Shown here piece by piece: positions 9,147 to 19,495 of a stretch of 64,000 bases of DNA. The position numbers and the translations under genes were made by a program. A model generated the notes under the pieces. The model made no database searches. It worked only from the letters and a program-made list of their open reading frames with translations, and was not told the origin of the DNA. Origin of the DNA: Enterobacillus tribolii. GTDB lineage: Bacteria; Pseudomonadota; Gammaproteobacteria; Enterobacterales; Enterobacteriaceae. The stretch is from the NCBI RefSeq assembly GCF_003363015.1, contig NZ_QRAP01000002.1, positions 124,001 through 188,000 of the forward strand, read 5' to 3'. Numbering within the stretch: the stretch's first letter is position 1; the number at the start of each line of letters is the position of its first letter.

Positions 9147-10088
9147 ATGAACAACAAACAGAGTGCGGGCGTAGGGATTGGTTTAGCGCTGACGACGGCG
9201 GTTTTCTGGGGAGCGTTGCCGATTGCTATGAAGCAGGTTTTGCCCACGATGGAGCCTTATACCATCGTATGGTATCGTTTTCTGATCGCTTCCGTCGGGT
9301 TGTTCCTGGTATTGGTGGTACGTAAACAATTACCGCCGATACGGGTGCTCCGCCGCGGCCGCTGGCTGATTCTGTTGCTGATCGCCACCTGTGGCCTGTT
9401 GGGAAATTTTGTGTTGTTCAGTTCCTCGCTGCAATACCTGAGCCCGACGACTTCGCAGGTTATCGGCCAGCTCTCCCCGGTAGGGATGATGTTTGCCAGC
9501 GTGCTGATACTAAAAGAAAAAATGCGGGTCACCCAGGTTATCGGCGCAACAATGCTGATCTGCGGGTTACTGCTGTTTTTTAACACCAGCCTGTGGGAAA
9601 TTTTTACCCGCTTAACGGATTACACGCTGGGCGTGCTGCTCGGCGTAGGGGCGGCGATGGTTTGGGTCACGTATGGCTTGGCTCAAAAAGTGTTATTGCG
9701 GCGTTTGGCATCGCAACAAATTCTGTGCCTGTTGTATATTTTATGTACGGTATTTTTATTTCCGATGGCGAAGCCCGGGACTATCTGGCTGCTGAGCGGC
9801 TGGCAGTTGGCCTGTTTGCTGTTTTGCGGCGCCAATACGCTGATTGGCTACGGCGCCCTGGCTGAGGCGATGGCGCGTTGGCAGGCGGCCCAGGTGAGCG
9901 CCATCGTGACGTTGACGCCGTTGTTTACCCTGTTATTTTCGGATTTGTTGGCGCTGATATGGCCGGATATGTTCCTGATGCCGACGCTCAACATGGTGGG
10001 GTATGTCGGTGCGATGATCGTGGTGGCCGGCGCGATGTTCTCCGCAGTGGGGCATCGTTGGTTTCCGCGGCGCGGTGCGGCGCAATAA
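9147..10088 (+). CDS. yhbE: EamA/DMT-family transporter YhbE
   Basis: 313 residues with about ten hydrophobic segments in two EamA halves, the drug/metabolite transporter layout. It has the TAVFWGALPIAMKQVLP start and the QVIGQLSPVGMMFASVLILKE-type motif typical of the family. The position between rpmA and obgE matches E. coli yhbE. I chose the ATG at 9147, which has AGGAAG upstream and begins MNNKQSAGVG. Substrate unknown; an inner-membrane exporter of small metabolites is the family inference. Confidence 0.88.
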   Translation: MNNKQSAGVGIGLALTTAVFWGALPIAMKQVLPTMEPYTIVWYRFLIASVGLFLVLVVRKQLPPIRVLRRGRWLILLLIATCGLLGNFVLFSSSLQYLSPTTSQVIGQLSPVGMMFASVLILKEKMRVTQVIGATMLICGLLLFFNTSLWEIFTRLTDYTLGVLLGVGAAMVWVTYGLAQKVLLRRLASQQILCLLYILCTVFLFPMAKPGTIWLLSGWQLACLLFCGANTLIGYGALAEAMARWQAAQVSAIVTLTPLFTLLFSDLLALIWPDMFLMPTLNMVGYVGAMIVVAGAMFSAVGHRWFPRRGAAQ

Positions 10089-11321
<1,233 letters not shown>

Positions 11322-11331
11322 TCTTCTTAGT

Positions 11332-11366
11332 CCGGAGTTGCCTCAGGGTAACTCCGGCTTCTTTCT
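11332..11366. terminator. obgE/pmrB convergent hairpin
   Basis: Stem CCGGAGTT/AACTCCGG with a 10-base loop, followed on the plus strand by CTTCTTTCT. It lies between two convergent genes; the U-tract is weak. Confidence 0.55.
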
Positions 11367-11371
11367 CTGCT

Positions 11372-12436
11372 TTATAACGCCAGCGCATTTTGCGGCAGCC
11401 AGCACTGAGCAATCAGGCCGGAGCGGTCGCTGCGGTTCTTCAGGATGAGTTTTCCCTGATGCAACTGCGTAATGCGAATCACGATATTCAACCCCAGTCC
11501 GCTGCCGCCGTAGCGCTGATCCATCCGGCGGAAAGCCTGCGTCAGCTCACCGGCTTTCGATTCATCAATGCCGCTCCCCTCATCAACCACCGTGAGTTCA
11601 ACGCCGCGCGGTGACGAACGCAGTTTCACTTCAACATGGGTGTTTTCCGGGCTGTAGCGGTGGGCGTTTTCCACCAGGTTACGCAGCAACAGGCGCAGCA
11701 GCACCGCATCTCCGTGGATGATGGCACTGTCCGGCGTTGCGATGATGAGCTTCTGGCCCCGCAGCATCAGCAGTTCGTCCAGTTCCTCTCTGAGCGGCGC
11801 AATAACGTCTTTGACCAGATCTAACTGCTGATAATGCCCGCTGGCAAAGTTTTGCCCGGCGCGGGAGAGCATCATCAGTTGCCCGATGGTGTGCATCAAT
11901 TGATCTACGCGTTTAATCAGCTCGCTGGCCTCGGCGGCGCCCGTTTGCTCCATCAGCTCCAGATGAAGACGGATGCCCGCGAGCGGCGTTCTCAGTTCGT
12001 GAGCGACGTCTGCGGTGAACAGCCTCTCTTGCTGGATGGTATGACTCAGCCGGGCAAACAACTGATTGAGCGTACCGGTGACAGCGACGATTTCCTGTAA
12101 GTTGCTTGGAATACTTAACGGCATCAGGTTATCTGCCGAGCGGTTTTCCAGACGTTGCTGCAGCTGATTGAGCGGACGAATGATCCAGTTGATAGCCAGG
12201 GCGGAAATAATCAGGGTTATCGACATCATCACCAAGGACGGAACCAGCAGGGAAGCGATGGCCTCACGGATTTCTTTGTCGACGAGGTCGTTGCGGGTGT
12301 GGGCCGTCAGCGTTTCGTTCACCAGGAAGCTGATTTGCTCCCGGCTTTCATGCCAGAGCCACAGCACGCTGATCAACTGCGTCAGCAGCAGGACCAGGGC
12401 TAGCATCAGCAACAGGCTGCGGCGCATGCTGATCAT
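11372..12436 (-). CDS. pmrB: Sensor histidine kinase PmrB (BasS)
   Basis: 354 residues. Two membrane helices (about 6-28 and 65-87) flank a very short periplasmic loop, as in Salmonella PmrB, which senses iron, aluminium and low pH. The HESREQI and IREAIASLLVP residues match that protein. A HAMP linker follows, then the H-box FTADVAHELRTPLAG with His146, N-box NLVENAHRYSP and G-boxes DEGSGID and GGSGLGLNI. It starts ATG, overlapping the pmrA stop by four bases (ATGA), so translation is coupled. The PmrB label rests on sequence; the regulon (lipid A modification) is family knowledge. Confidence 0.9.
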   Translation of the reverse strand: MISMRRSLLLMLALVLLLTQLISVLWLWHESREQISFLVNETLTAHTRNDLVDKEIREAIASLLVPSLVMMSITLIISALAINWIIRPLNQLQQRLENRSADNLMPLSIPSNLQEIVAVTGTLNQLFARLSHTIQQERLFTADVAHELRTPLAGIRLHLELMEQTGAAEASELIKRVDQLMHTIGQLMMLSRAGQNFASGHYQQLDLVKDVIAPLREELDELLMLRGQKLIIATPDSAIIHGDAVLLRLLLRNLVENAHRYSPENTHVEVKLRSSPRGVELTVVDEGSGIDESKAGELTQAFRRMDQRYGGSGLGLNIVIRITQLHQGKLILKNRSDRSGLIAQCWLPQNALAL

Positions 12437-13095
12437 GAGGGGAGCTCTAGGCGATAACCGATGCCGCGGACGGTTTTGATGCTGTCTTTGCCCAGCTTGC
12501 GTCTCAGGTTATGAATATGCACTTCCAGCGTGTTGGAACCAAGATCGTCGTTCCAGGAGTAGAGATCCTGCTGTAATAGTTCACGATTGATGGTCTGGCC
12601 CGCGCGCATCATCAGGCGCGAAAGGATGGCAAACTCCTTCGGCGTGGCCTCCACCGGCTTACCGTTACACATGACCTGCTGCGAAGAGAGATTAAGCGTG
12701 ATTGTGCCCACCGTCAGCAGGTTATCGCTGTGCCCCTGAAAACGGCGAATCAGGGCGCGCACCCGCGCCTGCAGTTCAACCAGGGCAAAGGGTTTGATCA
12801 GATAATCGTCCGCGCCGGCGTCCAGCCCGTCAACCCGATCTTCCACGGCATCGCGTGCGGTCAGAATCAACACCGGCAGATCGGTGCCGGCCCGCCGCCA
12901 TTGGCGCAGCAGGGACGCGCCGTCCTGATCGGGCAGGCCGAGATCGAGGATCACCATGCTGTAACGCCCGGCCTGCATGAAAGCATTTGCGGCGGCGGCG
13001 CTGGCCGCACAGTCGCAGGCATACCCTTCGTTTTCCATGGCCTTGGCCAGGCCCCGTTGGATCAGCTCATCATCTTCAACAATCAGCAGTTTCAT
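12433..13095 (-). CDS. pmrA: Response regulator PmrA (BasR)
   Basis: 220 residues, OmpR/PhoB class. The receiver domain shows the acidic pocket EDDE near residues 7-10, the phosphorylated Asp51 in MVILDLGLPDQDG, LTARD, and Lys in DDYLIKPF. The winged-helix effector ends TVRGIGYRL. Only five bases separate it from the dacB stop, and it overlaps pmrB, giving dacB-pmrA-pmrB on one message. In E. coli basRS sits elsewhere; the dacB-linked location is a difference worth noting. Confidence 0.92.
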   Translation of the reverse strand: MKLLIVEDDELIQRGLAKAMENEGYACDCAASAAAANAFMQAGRYSMVILDLGLPDQDGASLLRQWRRAGTDLPVLILTARDAVEDRVDGLDAGADDYLIKPFALVELQARVRALIRRFQGHSDNLLTVGTITLNLSSQQVMCNGKPVEATPKEFAILSRLMMRAGQTINRELLQQDLYSWNDDLGSNTLEVHIHNLRRKLGKDSIKTVRGIGYRLELPS

Positions 13096-13100
13096 CGTCG

Positions 13101-14534
13101 TCAGTTATTTTGGTAGATGTCCTTGTAGAGGCGGCTTTCAAAACGCACCAGCGGCGCGCGCCGGGTTCTTTGATCCTGCGGCGGTACGGCGTAGCCGGAA
13201 AGGAACTGGACGAAAGCCATGCGTTGACCGCTGGCGGTGGTGATAAAACCGGCCAGGTTGTAAACGCCTTGCAGAGCGCCGGTCTTGGCGGAAACTTTTC
13301 CGTCCACGCCAGCTTCATGCAACCCCCCGCGGTATTGCAGGGTGCCGTCGTGTCCGGATAGCGGCAGCATGGAGATAAAATTGAGTTCCTGATCGTGCTG
13401 GGCGATGTATTGCAGCACCTGCATCATGGTGGCCGGCGCAATCAGGTTATGACGTGATAGCCCGGAGCCGTCCACCAGGATGGTATTGCCCAGGTTGATT
13501 CCCGCTTTCTGGCGCAGAATCTGGCGCACGGCATCCGCGCCGGCGCGCCAGGTGCCGGGAACGTTCATACGTTCGTGTCCGATGGTGCGGAACACGGTGT
13601 CGGCAATCATGTTGTCGGACTTTTTCAGCATGACGCGCAGCAGGTCGTGCAAAGGCGCGGACTGGGTCTGCGCCAGTACGGTGCCGGGCGTGTTGGGCGT
13701 GGTTTGGCCGCGTAAATGGCCGTCGATTTTCATATCCGCCTGAAGCAGCTCGTCTTTGACGATAGCGCCTGAATAGCTGGCGCCGTTCTGAACGGCGAAA
13801 GCCAACGGCAGCGGCTCGGCCCGCTGGGGCAGGCAACCGGTGAGGGTATAGCGGTTCAGCTCGCCGGGCACCACGTCTAATTCACAGTATTGCGCGTCGG
13901 GCGAGCCTTTCGCCAGCGTTCTGACTTCGCTGAACATATGTACCGGGTAGTAGGAGGCCACGCGGATAAACGCGTTGTCTCCGGGCTTGGTCGCGCTGTA
14001 CAGGGAGACGGAAAAACAGTTGCGGTCAATGATCGCCGCCGCAGGCGGTGCGCTGAAGCACTGGGTTAAGTCGTTCCAGGGCCACCCCGGCGCCTTGTCG
14101 TGGCTGGCGAATACCGAGGTATCGATCAGCACGTCGCCGCGTATTTCCCGGACGCCCTGATTTTTGAGTTGGGCGACCATATTGCGGATTTGCTGGCGTT
14201 TCAGCGTTGGATCGCCGCTGAAACGTACGATCAGATCTCCCTTCAGCACGCCGCTGCTGATGCTGCCGCGGGTTTCGAACGTGGTGGTGAAGCGATAATC
14301 CGGGCCAAGTTGCAGCAGGGCCGCCAGAGCGGTGATGACTTTCTGGGTGCTGGCGGGCAGCGCCATTTGCTGACCGTGAAAATCGATGGCCGGTGCCGGC
14401 GCGCCGATTTTTTGCACCAAAAGCGCCAGATTGGCGCCGTCGGGCAAGTATTGCACATACTCGTCTACCGGCGCGGCGTGTACGCTCAGGGCAAACGCGC
14501 AAGTCAATCCACTGAAAATTCTAAAAAATCGCAT
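13101..14534 (-). CDS. dacB: D-alanyl-D-alanine carboxypeptidase/endopeptidase PBP4
   Basis: 477 residues, as in E. coli. This periplasmic class C penicillin-binding protein cleaves stem-peptide cross-links and terminal D-alanine. The signal peptide spans about residues 1-20 (MRFFRIFSGLTCAFALSVHA). The penicillin-binding motifs are SxxK in PASTQKV, SxN in KKSDNM, and KTG in SAKTGAL. I chose the ATG at 14534; in-frame codons upstream would put extra residues before the signal peptide. First gene of the dacB-pmrAB operon, divergent from greA. Confidence 0.95.
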   Translation of the reverse strand: MRFFRIFSGLTCAFALSVHAAPVDEYVQYLPDGANLALLVQKIGAPAPAIDFHGQQMALPASTQKVITALAALLQLGPDYRFTTTFETRGSISSGVLKGDLIVRFSGDPTLKRQQIRNMVAQLKNQGVREIRGDVLIDTSVFASHDKAPGWPWNDLTQCFSAPPAAAIIDRNCFSVSLYSATKPGDNAFIRVASYYPVHMFSEVRTLAKGSPDAQYCELDVVPGELNRYTLTGCLPQRAEPLPLAFAVQNGASYSGAIVKDELLQADMKIDGHLRGQTTPNTPGTVLAQTQSAPLHDLLRVMLKKSDNMIADTVFRTIGHERMNVPGTWRAGADAVRQILRQKAGINLGNTILVDGSGLSRHNLIAPATMMQVLQYIAQHDQELNFISMLPLSGHDGTLQYRGGLHEAGVDGKVSAKTGALQGVYNLAGFITTASGQRMAFVQFLSGYAVPPQDQRTRRAPLVRFESRLYKDIYQNN

Positions 14535-14669
14535 AATCCCGGAATAACCGCTAAATAATGTGCCTGTCATACTACGGTGCATTGAGGTCGAAAGTAAACG
14601 ATGTCCTCATCCCCTCAGCCTTTGTGGGGCCTGAGTTACGGGCCGTCGTGCGAAATACTTTAGGTATGG

Positions 14670-14697
14670 GGAACTCTGCGATAGAATACACGTCAAA
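14670..14697 (+). promoter_or_regulatory. greA promoters: sigma-70 -10 and sigma-E site
   Basis: A sigma-E type promoter, GGAACTC (14670-14676), a 16-base spacer and TCAAA (14693-14697), overlaps a sigma-70 -10 box TAGAAT (14682-14687). The two -10 elements are 11 bases apart, matching the known E. coli greA pair P1 (sigma-70) and P2 (sigma-E). The sigma-70 -35 (TTTAGG) is weak. Confidence 0.65.
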
Positions 14698-14711
14698 ATG
14701 CAAAACCAATT

Positions 14712-14750
14712 CTGACCTGGACCTTTTGTCCGGGTCAGGTTTCTTTTGTT
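14712..14750 (+). ncRNA. Terminator-like hairpin in the greA leader (GraL-type)
   Basis: Arms CTGACCTGGAC and GTCCGGGTCAG pair with one G-U-type mismatch around a 6-base loop, followed by GTTTCTTTTGTT. In E. coli the greA leader ends early at such a hairpin and yields the small RNA GraL. Only the hairpin and its place, about 100 bases before greA, are seen here; a stable small RNA is inferred. Confidence 0.55.
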
Positions 14751-14848
14751 TGCAGCCCGGGTGAAGAGGCGGTTTTGGCGTAATTTTCGCCGCTTACGCG
14801 TAATGGACACAGAGTGATTTCGCCGGGCTGATATTGAGGTAATTATAG

Positions 14849-15325
14849 ATGAAGCAGATTCCGATGACGCTGCGCGGTGCAGAACAGTTACGTGAAGAAC
14901 TGGAATTTTTGAAAGGCACCCGCCGCCCGCAAATTATTGAAGCTATTGCCGAAGCCCGTGAGCACGGCGATCTGAAAGAAAACGCAGAATACCATGCGGC
15001 CCGTGAGCAGCAGGGCTTTTGCGAAGGCCGGATTCAGGAAATCGAAGCGAAGCTTTCCAACGCGCAGGTGATTGACGTCACTAAGATGCCCAACAGCGGC
15101 CGCGTGATTTTTGGCGCCACGGTCAGCGTGGAAAACCTGGACTCTGAAGAGAAGCAGACGTATCGCATCGTGGGCGATGATGAAGCGGACTTCAAACAGA
15201 ACCTGATTTCGGTGAACTCGCCGATTGCCCGTGGCCTGATCGGCAAAGAAGAAGGCGAAATCGTGGTGATTAAAACGCCGGGTGGTGAAGTAGAGTTCGA
15301 AATCCTGAAAGTAGAATATCTCTGA
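14849..15325 (+). CDS. greA: Transcript cleavage factor GreA
   Basis: 158 residues, standard. It rescues backtracked RNA polymerase by stimulating transcript cleavage. The N-terminal coiled coil (about 1-75) has the acidic tip [15 protein letters not shown] near residues 41-55, which reaches the polymerase active site. The C-terminal FKBP-like domain ends FEILKVEYL. The start [10 protein letters not shown] is the family start. Confidence 0.97.
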   Translation: MKQIPMTLRGAEQLREELEFLKGTRRPQIIEAIAEAREHGDLKENAEYHAAREQQGFCEGRIQEIEAKLSNAQVIDVTKMPNSGRVIFGATVSVENLDSEEKQTYRIVGDDEADFKQNLISVNSPIARGLIGKEEGEIVVIKTPGGEVEFEILKVEYL

Positions 15326-15383
15326 TTTTCAGGCAGGCAAGGTAAAATCGCGCACGTTTCGCCCAGATTTGTAAAGATAAGAA

Positions 15384-15404
15384 AAAGGCCGCGATGCGGC
15401 CTTT
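15384..15404. terminator. greA/yhbY bidirectional terminator
   Basis: Stem AAAGGCCGC/GCGGCCTTT with a 3-base loop. On the minus strand it is followed by TTCTTATC, a better U-tract than on the plus strand, so it mainly serves yhbY. Confidence 0.7.
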
Positions 15405-15463
15405 CCATCATAGTGAGAAAGCATGCTCACTTGTGATATATCTTTTCTTTATACGAAAAGGGA

Positions 15464-15757
15464 TTAACGCGGTAAACTTATCTTCCGCTCCTCGCTGGGG
15501 CGGTAGATGACTAAAACATTACCGATTAATTGTACATAGAAAGCACCCGTTTCACGGACGATGGCGTCAGCGATCAGGTTCTTCGTTTCGCGTTCTTCGG
15601 CGGCGATCTTCACCTTGATCAGCTCATGATGCGTCAGCGCCTGCTCAATTTCGGCCAGGACCCCTTCAGTCAGTCCGTTGTTACCCAGTTGCACGACGGG
15701 CTTCAGCGGATGAGCAAGGCCTTTCAGGTGCTGTTTTTGCTTATTATTCAGATTCAT
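15464..15757 (-). CDS. yhbY: CRM-domain RNA-binding protein YhbY
   Basis: 97 residues, one CRS1-YhbY (CRM) domain. Its GNNGLTEGVLAEI and HHELIKVKI stretches correspond to the conserved RNA-binding loop region of this fold. YhbY associates with pre-50S ribosomal particles in E. coli. Divergent from rlmE. Confidence 0.95.
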   Translation of the reverse strand: MNLNNKQKQHLKGLAHPLKPVVQLGNNGLTEGVLAEIEQALTHHELIKVKIAAEERETKNLIADAIVRETGAFYVQLIGNVLVIYRPSEERKISLPR

Positions 15758-15895
15758 CGTCTTTTTTGCTTCAGTTGGGATTGAAAACGGTACATTCTAC
15801 CGCCATCTCAAGTGTATTACCAAATCGGTCTTATGCCGTCATGGGCACTCTGAAGCAGCTGGGTGCATGGGCTGTGGTTTAGAGAGTTAACTCAG

Positions 15896-16522
15896 ATGGG
15901 TAAAAAACGTTCTGCCAGTTCAAGCCGCTGGTTACAGGAACATTTCAGTGACAGGTTTGTGATGCAGGCACAGAAAAAGGGGCTGCGCTCCCGTGCCTGG
16001 TTTAAACTTGATGAGATACAGGCGACTGATAAGCTGTTCAAGCCGGGGATGACGGTTGTAGACCTGGGCGCGGCGCCGGGCGGTTGGTCTCAGTATGTTG
16101 TGGGCGAGATCGGCGGCGGCGGGCGTGTTATTGCTTGTGATATTTTGCCGATGGATCCTATCGTCGGTGTCGATTTCCTTCAGGGCGATTTTCGTGATGA
16201 ATTAGTGCTGAAAGCACTGTTGGAGCGCGTGGGGGATAGCAAGGTCCAGGTGGTGATGTCGGATATGGCTCCGAACATGAGCGGTACGCCGGCGGTGGAC
16301 ATTCCCCGTTCTATGTACCTGGTCGAACTGGCCTTACAGATGTGCCGGGACGTGTTGGCTCCCGGCGGTAGTTTTGTAGTGAAAGTGTTCCAGGGAGAGG
16401 GGTTTGATGAGTATTTGCGTGAAATCCGCTCTTTGTTTACGAAAGTGAAGATTCGTAAGCCCGAAGCTTCCCGCGCACGTTCGCGGGAAGTATACATTGT
16501 AGCGACGGGGCGCAAACTGTAG
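15896..16522 (+). CDS. rlmE: 23S rRNA (uridine2552-2'-O)-methyltransferase RlmE
   Basis: 208 residues. A Rossmann-fold S-adenosylmethionine methyltransferase (FtsJ/RrmJ) acting on the A-loop of 23S rRNA in the 50S subunit. [12 protein letters not shown] near residues 59-70 is the cofactor loop. The catalytic K-D-K-E set fits Lys in SRAWFKLDE, Asp in [10 protein letters not shown], Lys in [10 protein letters not shown] and Glu in SREVYIV. The chosen ATG gives the family start [17 protein letters not shown]. It lies 56 bases before ftsH, with which it probably shares transcripts. Confidence 0.96.
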   Translation: MGKKRSASSSRWLQEHFSDRFVMQAQKKGLRSRAWFKLDEIQATDKLFKPGMTVVDLGAAPGGWSQYVVGEIGGGGRVIACDILPMDPIVGVDFLQGDFRDELVLKALLERVGDSKVQVVMSDMAPNMSGTPAVDIPRSMYLVELALQMCRDVLAPGGSFVVKVFQGEGFDEYLREIRSLFTKVKIRKPEASRARSREVYIVATGRKL

Positions 16523-16578
16523 TACCCTAACGCTGTTTGTTAACATAGCTGTAATATGAGGTTAATCCCTTGAGTGAC

Positions 16579-18528
16579 ATGGCGAAAAACCTAATTCTCT
16601 GGCTGGTCATCGCGGTTGTGCTGATGTCCGTTTTCCAGAGCTTTGGGCCCAGCGAATCGAATAGCCGCAGGGTGGATTACTCTACGTTCCTGTCTGAGGT
16701 GAATCAGGACCAGGTCCGTGAAGTGCGTATCAACGGACGGGAAATCAATGTAACCAAGAAAGACAACAACCGTTACTCAACCTATATCCCCGTCAGCGAT
16801 CCTAAATTGCTGGATTCTCTGTTGACGAAGAATGTCAAAGTGGTTGGCGAGCCGCCGGAAGAACCGAGCCTGCTGGCCTCTATCTTTATCTCCTGGTTCC
16901 CGATGCTGCTGTTGATCGGGGTATGGATCTTCTTTATGCGCCAGATGCAGGGCGGCGGCGGTAAAGGCGCCATGTCGTTCGGCAAAAGCAAGGCGCGCAT
17001 GCTGACGGAAGACCAAATCAAAACGACGTTTGCCGACGTCGCGGGCTGTGATGAAGCGAAAGAGGAAGTTGGCGAGCTGGTTGAGTACCTGCGCGATCCG
17101 AGCCGTTTCCAGAAATTGGGCGGTAAGATCCCGAAAGGCATCCTGATGGTGGGGCCGCCGGGTACCGGTAAAACGTTGCTGGCTAAAGCGATTGCCGGCG
17201 AAGCGAAAGTGCCGTTCTTCACCATTTCCGGTTCCGACTTCGTTGAAATGTTCGTTGGTGTTGGTGCGTCGCGTGTGCGTGACATGTTCGAACAGGCAAA
17301 GAAAGCGGCGCCCTGCATCATCTTCATCGATGAAATCGATGCGGTTGGTCGTCAGCGCGGCGCGGGTCTGGGCGGCGGTCACGATGAACGTGAGCAAACC
17401 CTGAACCAGATGCTGGTTGAGATGGACGGTTTTGAAGGCAATGAAGGCATCATCGTCATCGCCGCGACTAACCGTCCGGACGTTCTGGACCCGGCGTTGC
17501 TGCGTCCCGGTCGTTTTGACCGTCAGGTCGTGGTTGGCCTGCCGGACGTACGTGGCCGCGAGCAGATCCTGAAAGTTCACATGCGCCGCGTGCCGCTGTC
17601 GCCGGACATTGACGCTTCCGTAATCGCCCGTGGTACGCCGGGATTCTCCGGCGCCGATCTGGCGAACCTGGTGAACGAAGCCGCTCTGTTCGCCGCCCGC
17701 TTTAACAAGCGCGTGGTGTCGATGGTTGAGTTTGAAAAGGCGAAGGACAAAATCATGATGGGCGCCGAACGCCGTTCCATGGTGATGACCGAGGCCCAGA
17801 AAGAGTCTACCGCTTACCATGAAGCAGGACATGCGATTATCGGCCGTCTGGTGCCGGAGCACGATCCGGTGCACAAGGTTACGATTATTCCGCGCGGACG
17901 CGCACTGGGCGTAACGTTCTTCCTGCCGGAAGGCGATGCCATCAGCTACAGCCGTCAGAAGCTGGAAAGCATGATCTCCGTTGCTTACGGTGGTCGTCTG
18001 GCGGAAGAGTTGATTTATGGCCAGGATAACGTATCGACCGGCGCTTCTCAGGACATCAAGCAGGCCACGACCATCGCCCGTAACATGGTGACGCAGTGGG
18101 GCTTCTCCGAGAAGCTGGGGCCGTTGCTGTATGCGGAAGAAGAGGGTGAAGTTTTCCTCGGCCGTTCCGTATCCAAGACCAAGCATATGTCTGATGAAAC
18201 GGCACGCATCATCGATCAGGAAGTCAAAGCGCTTATCGAGCGTAACTATCAGCGCGCCCGTAAGCTGCTGTCGGATAACCTGGATATCATGCATGCGATG
18301 AAAGATGCGCTGATGAAGTATGAAACCATTGATGCTCCGCAGGTTGATGATTTGATGGCGCGTCGTGAAGTTCGCCCCCCGGCAGGTTGGGAAGAAGGGC
18401 AGAGCGGCAATAATTCCGGCAGTGGCGGCGGGGCTTCTCCTGCGATGAACACGCCGGTTATTGACGACCCTAAGCCGCGCACGCCGGATTCCGACAACAC
18501 GATGTCTGGTCAGCTTGGCGATAAATAA
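16579..18528 (+). CDS. ftsH: ATP-dependent zinc metalloprotease FtsH
   Basis: 649 residues. A membrane-bound hexameric AAA+ protease that degrades LpxC, sigma-32 and misassembled membrane proteins. Two membrane helices (about 4-24 and 97-119) flank a periplasmic domain. The ATPase carries [17 protein letters not shown], and SRH-type RPGRFDRQV. The zinc site is HEAGH near residue 414, with the third ligand in the following helix. The C-terminal tail is variable and Gly/Asn/Ser-rich. I use the ATG at 16579 (MAKNLILW); a TTG at 16570 with TGAGG upstream would add three residues. Confidence 0.97.
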   Translation: MAKNLILWLVIAVVLMSVFQSFGPSESNSRRVDYSTFLSEVNQDQVREVRINGREINVTKKDNNRYSTYIPVSDPKLLDSLLTKNVKVVGEPPEEPSLLASIFISWFPMLLLIGVWIFFMRQMQGGGGKGAMSFGKSKARMLTEDQIKTTFADVAGCDEAKEEVGELVEYLRDPSRFQKLGGKIPKGILMVGPPGTGKTLLAKAIAGEAKVPFFTISGSDFVEMFVGVGASRVRDMFEQAKKAAPCIIFIDEIDAVGRQRGAGLGGGHDEREQTLNQMLVEMDGFEGNEGIIVIAATNRPDVLDPALLRPGRFDRQVVVGLPDVRGREQILKVHMRRVPLSPDIDASVIARGTPGFSGADLANLVNEAALFAARFNKRVVSMVEFEKAKDKIMMGAERRSMVMTEAQKESTAYHEAGHAIIGRLVPEHDPVHKVTIIPRGRALGVTFFLPEGDAISYSRQKLESMISVAYGGRLAEELIYGQDNVSTGASQDIKQATTIARNMVTQWGFSEKLGPLLYAEEEGEVFLGRSVSKTKHMSDETARIIDQEVKALIERNYQRARKLLSDNLDIMHAMKDALMKYETIDAPQVDDLMARREVRPPAGWEEGQSGNNSGSGGGASPAMNTPVIDDPKPRTPDSDNTMSGQLGDK

Positions 18529-18584
18529 TCGTTAAGGCCGATCGAAATACAGCCGAAAAGCTGTAATCGGAAATAGAGTATGCG

Positions 18585-18612
18585 AACCCCAGGCTTGCCT
18601 GGGGTTTTTTTA
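18585..18612 (+). terminator. ftsH terminator
   Basis: Stem AACCCCAGG/CCTGGGGTT with a 4-base loop and a T-run, between ftsH and folP. Genes downstream may depend on read-through or a promoter in the following 40 bases. Confidence 0.85.
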
Positions 18613-18654
18613 TATTATCGTTCTGTAATAACACGTAAAAATAGCAGGTGGCTG

Positions 18655-19488
18655 ATGTTACTGAAATCCCGTGATTTGGTTCTGGACCTCAACTACCCCC
18701 AGATTATGGGGATCCTTAATGTGACGCCCGACTCGTTTTCCGACGGCGGAACGCATAACACGCTGGACGCCGCGTTACGCCATACGGAGGCCATGATCGC
18801 CGCCGGAGCGACAATGATCGACATCGGCGGGGAGTCCACCCGTCCGGGCGCGGCGGAAGTGAGTGCGGCAGAGGAGATGGATCGCGTGGTTCCCGTCGTA
18901 GAGGCCATCGCCCGCCGTTTTGAGGTTTGGATCTCTGTGGATACGTCTAAAGCGGAGGTGATACGGGGCAGCGCGGAGGCCGGGGCCAACTTGATCAACG
19001 ATATCCGCTCTTTGCAAGAACCCGGCGCATTGGATGCGGCGGTACAAAGCGGATTGCCGGTCTGCCTGATGCACATGCAGGGCGAGCCGCGTACCATGCA
19101 GCAAAAGCCGGTTTACAGCAACGTGGTGGAGGAGGTTGATGCCTACCTTGCCGAACAAATCGCGCGTTGCGTCGGAGCAGGAATAGTCCGGGAAAATCTG
19201 TTAATTGATCCTGGTTTTGGTTTTGGAAAGGATTTAAAGCATAATTACCAGCTTCTGGCCCATCTCGCCCGTTTTCATCACTTCGGGCTCCCTTTATTGG
19301 TGGGGATGTCGCGTAAATCGATGATTGGTCAACTGCTCAATGTTCCGCCGAGCCAGCGGATTGTGGGAAGTGTGGCATGCGCCGTGATAGCCGCAATGCA
19401 GGGAGCCCAGATTATCCGGGTTCATGATGTTAAAGAAACGGTGGAAGCGATGCGCATTGTTGAGGCCACGCTTTCAGCAAAGGGATAA
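18655..19488 (+). CDS. folP: Dihydropteroate synthase
   Basis: 277 residues. A TIM-barrel enzyme that joins 6-hydroxymethyl-dihydropterin diphosphate and p-aminobenzoate in folate synthesis; the sulfonamide target. Signatures are [13 protein letters not shown] near residue 20, [12 protein letters not shown] near residue 57, NDIRSL and DPGFGFGK, with the terminal [16 protein letters not shown] at 18655 was chosen because its protein start aligns with the family. Seven bases before glmM. Confidence 0.97.
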   Translation: MLLKSRDLVLDLNYPQIMGILNVTPDSFSDGGTHNTLDAALRHTEAMIAAGATMIDIGGESTRPGAAEVSAAEEMDRVVPVVEAIARRFEVWISVDTSKAEVIRGSAEAGANLINDIRSLQEPGALDAAVQSGLPVCLMHMQGEPRTMQQKPVYSNVVEEVDAYLAEQIARCVGAGIVRENLLIDPGFGFGKDLKHNYQLLAHLARFHHFGLPLLVGMSRKSMIGQLLNVPPSQRIVGSVACAVIAAMQGAQIIRVHDVKETVEAMRIVEATLSAKG

Positions 19489-19495
19489 CCAAACT

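Larger units (their letters stand above)
14535..14848. other. dacB-greA intergenic region with leader RNA
   Basis: 314 bases without a protein gene. It contains the greA promoters and a terminator-like hairpin in the greA leader, described separately. Confidence 0.7.

Noticed and set aside
14558-14764. 68-codon open frame in the greA leader
   Set aside because: No ribosome-binding site, and it covers the promoter and terminator-like hairpin; better explained as leader RNA.
16777-18294. 505-codon open frame antisense to ftsH
   Set aside because: It mirrors the conserved ftsH frame, has low-complexity His/Arg/Gln-rich composition, no ribosome-binding site and no recognisable domain.
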